From Nevskia soli (lineage in GTDB: Bacteria > Pseudomonadota > Gammaproteobacteria > Nevskiales > Nevskiaceae), in assembly GCA_026224805.1 (NCBI GenBank), contig JAMFRN010000074.1, positions 1 to 34,584 on the forward strand: a stretch of DNA of 34,584 nucleotides, read 5' to 3'. The notes below the pieces were generated by a model, which was not told the origin of the DNA, made no database searches, and worked only from the letters and a program-made list of their open reading frames with translations. The position numbers were made by a program, and so were the translations under genes. Below, piece after piece: positions 34,379 through 34,584 of this stretch (the first letter of the stretch is position 1; each line of letters starts with the position of its first letter).

Positions 34379-34584
34379 GATGTAGGGTGGATTGCCCACT
34401 ACCGCATGATATTGGCGGCCCAGAATACGCTGCACCTCTGCGATATCCTCACTGGCGTACAGGAGCAGCTTAGCGCGGCGTTGGAGCAGTTGAGGGTAAA
34501 GGATGCCGAACAGAGCTCGCTACTGCGCTCCCTCCTGGAGAATGCAAGTGGCGGTAGGAAACATTCTTCTAGTCGTCGTGCGCC
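34379..34584 (-). pseudogene. PglX-like N6-adenine methyltransferase remnant (motif NPPY), broken
   Basis: The minus strand reads LFGILYPQLLQRRAKLLLYA, then SEDIAEVQRILGRQYHAVVG and NPPYI (NPPY at 34382-34393). The last part is motif IV of gamma-class adenine methyltransferases and its wording strongly recalls PglX of BREX systems (RILGRxYHAVVGNPPYI). Upstream in the same frame there is a TAG (34520-34522), so the frame is interrupted. Directly after NPPYI the PglX sequence stops and the helicase remnant begins within a few bases in another frame. The gene continues beyond the right edge; how much of it survives cannot be seen. Identification rests on about 50 residues. Confidence 0.68.

Overview
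The window is a GC-rich (roughly two-thirds G+C by eye), gene-dense bacterial chromosome segment that contains the replication-origin region. Two divergent blocks fix the position: rpmH-rnpA-yidD-yidC-mnmE on the minus strand and dnaA-dnaN-recF-gyrB on the plus strand. This order, an 805-aa GyrB and the accessory gene content fit a gammaproteobacterium. A Nevskiales/Xanthomonadales-type organism (for example a Solimonadaceae member) is my best guess, but the sequence alone does not prove it.

Layout. Positions 1-2306 (minus) hold the start of an RND-type efflux adaptor gene, cut by the window edge, preceded by its TolC-like outer-membrane partner. A large membrane glycosyltransferase (2494-4263, minus) lies next to a divergent two-component pair (4508-6901) whose sensor kinase carries a KdpD-like membrane module. 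Then come a Nudix/tyrosine-phosphatase-like fusion coupled to a YiiD-type thioesterase (6920-8331, minus), an SDR oxidoreductase (8526-9437), and a 1076-aa adenylate-cyclase/AAA-ATPase signalling protein (9506-12736). A 29-codon membrane microprotein (12808-12897, minus) is followed by a second two-component pair (13063-15644) whose two genes are separated by repeat hairpins. A roughly 1-kb gene-free stretch (15645-16691) is built almost entirely of nested inverted repeats. It is followed by a YadG/YadH-type ABC exporter operon, a TetR-metallo-hydrolase operon, a lipoprotein, a Rieske oxygenase and a 53-aa zinc-ribbon protein that the ORF track misses.

Origin region. The dnaA-dnaN intergenic gap (28152-28432) is strikingly AT-rich and carries a perfect DnaA box, so it is the likely oriC. 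A second perfect DnaA box lies between rpmH and dnaA. recF contains two perfect copies of the palindrome TGTTCCACGTGGAACA, a parS-type ParB site, so the origin and probable centromere sites are within about 3 kb of each other.

Right end. Downstream of gyrB the composition changes and all intact genes stop. On the minus strand I can read the motif-IV (NPPY) part of a PglX-like adenine methyltransferase joined almost directly to the C-terminal part of an Lhr-like helicase (BrxHI-like). Both pieces carry in-frame stop codons. I interpret this as the collapsed remnant of a BREX-type phage-defence island, with the middle genes deleted. A pair of transposon-end-like direct repeats lies between gyrB and the remnant. 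This, the parS pair in recF, the kinase and phosphatase fusions and the two unlisted small genes are the items most worth a second look.
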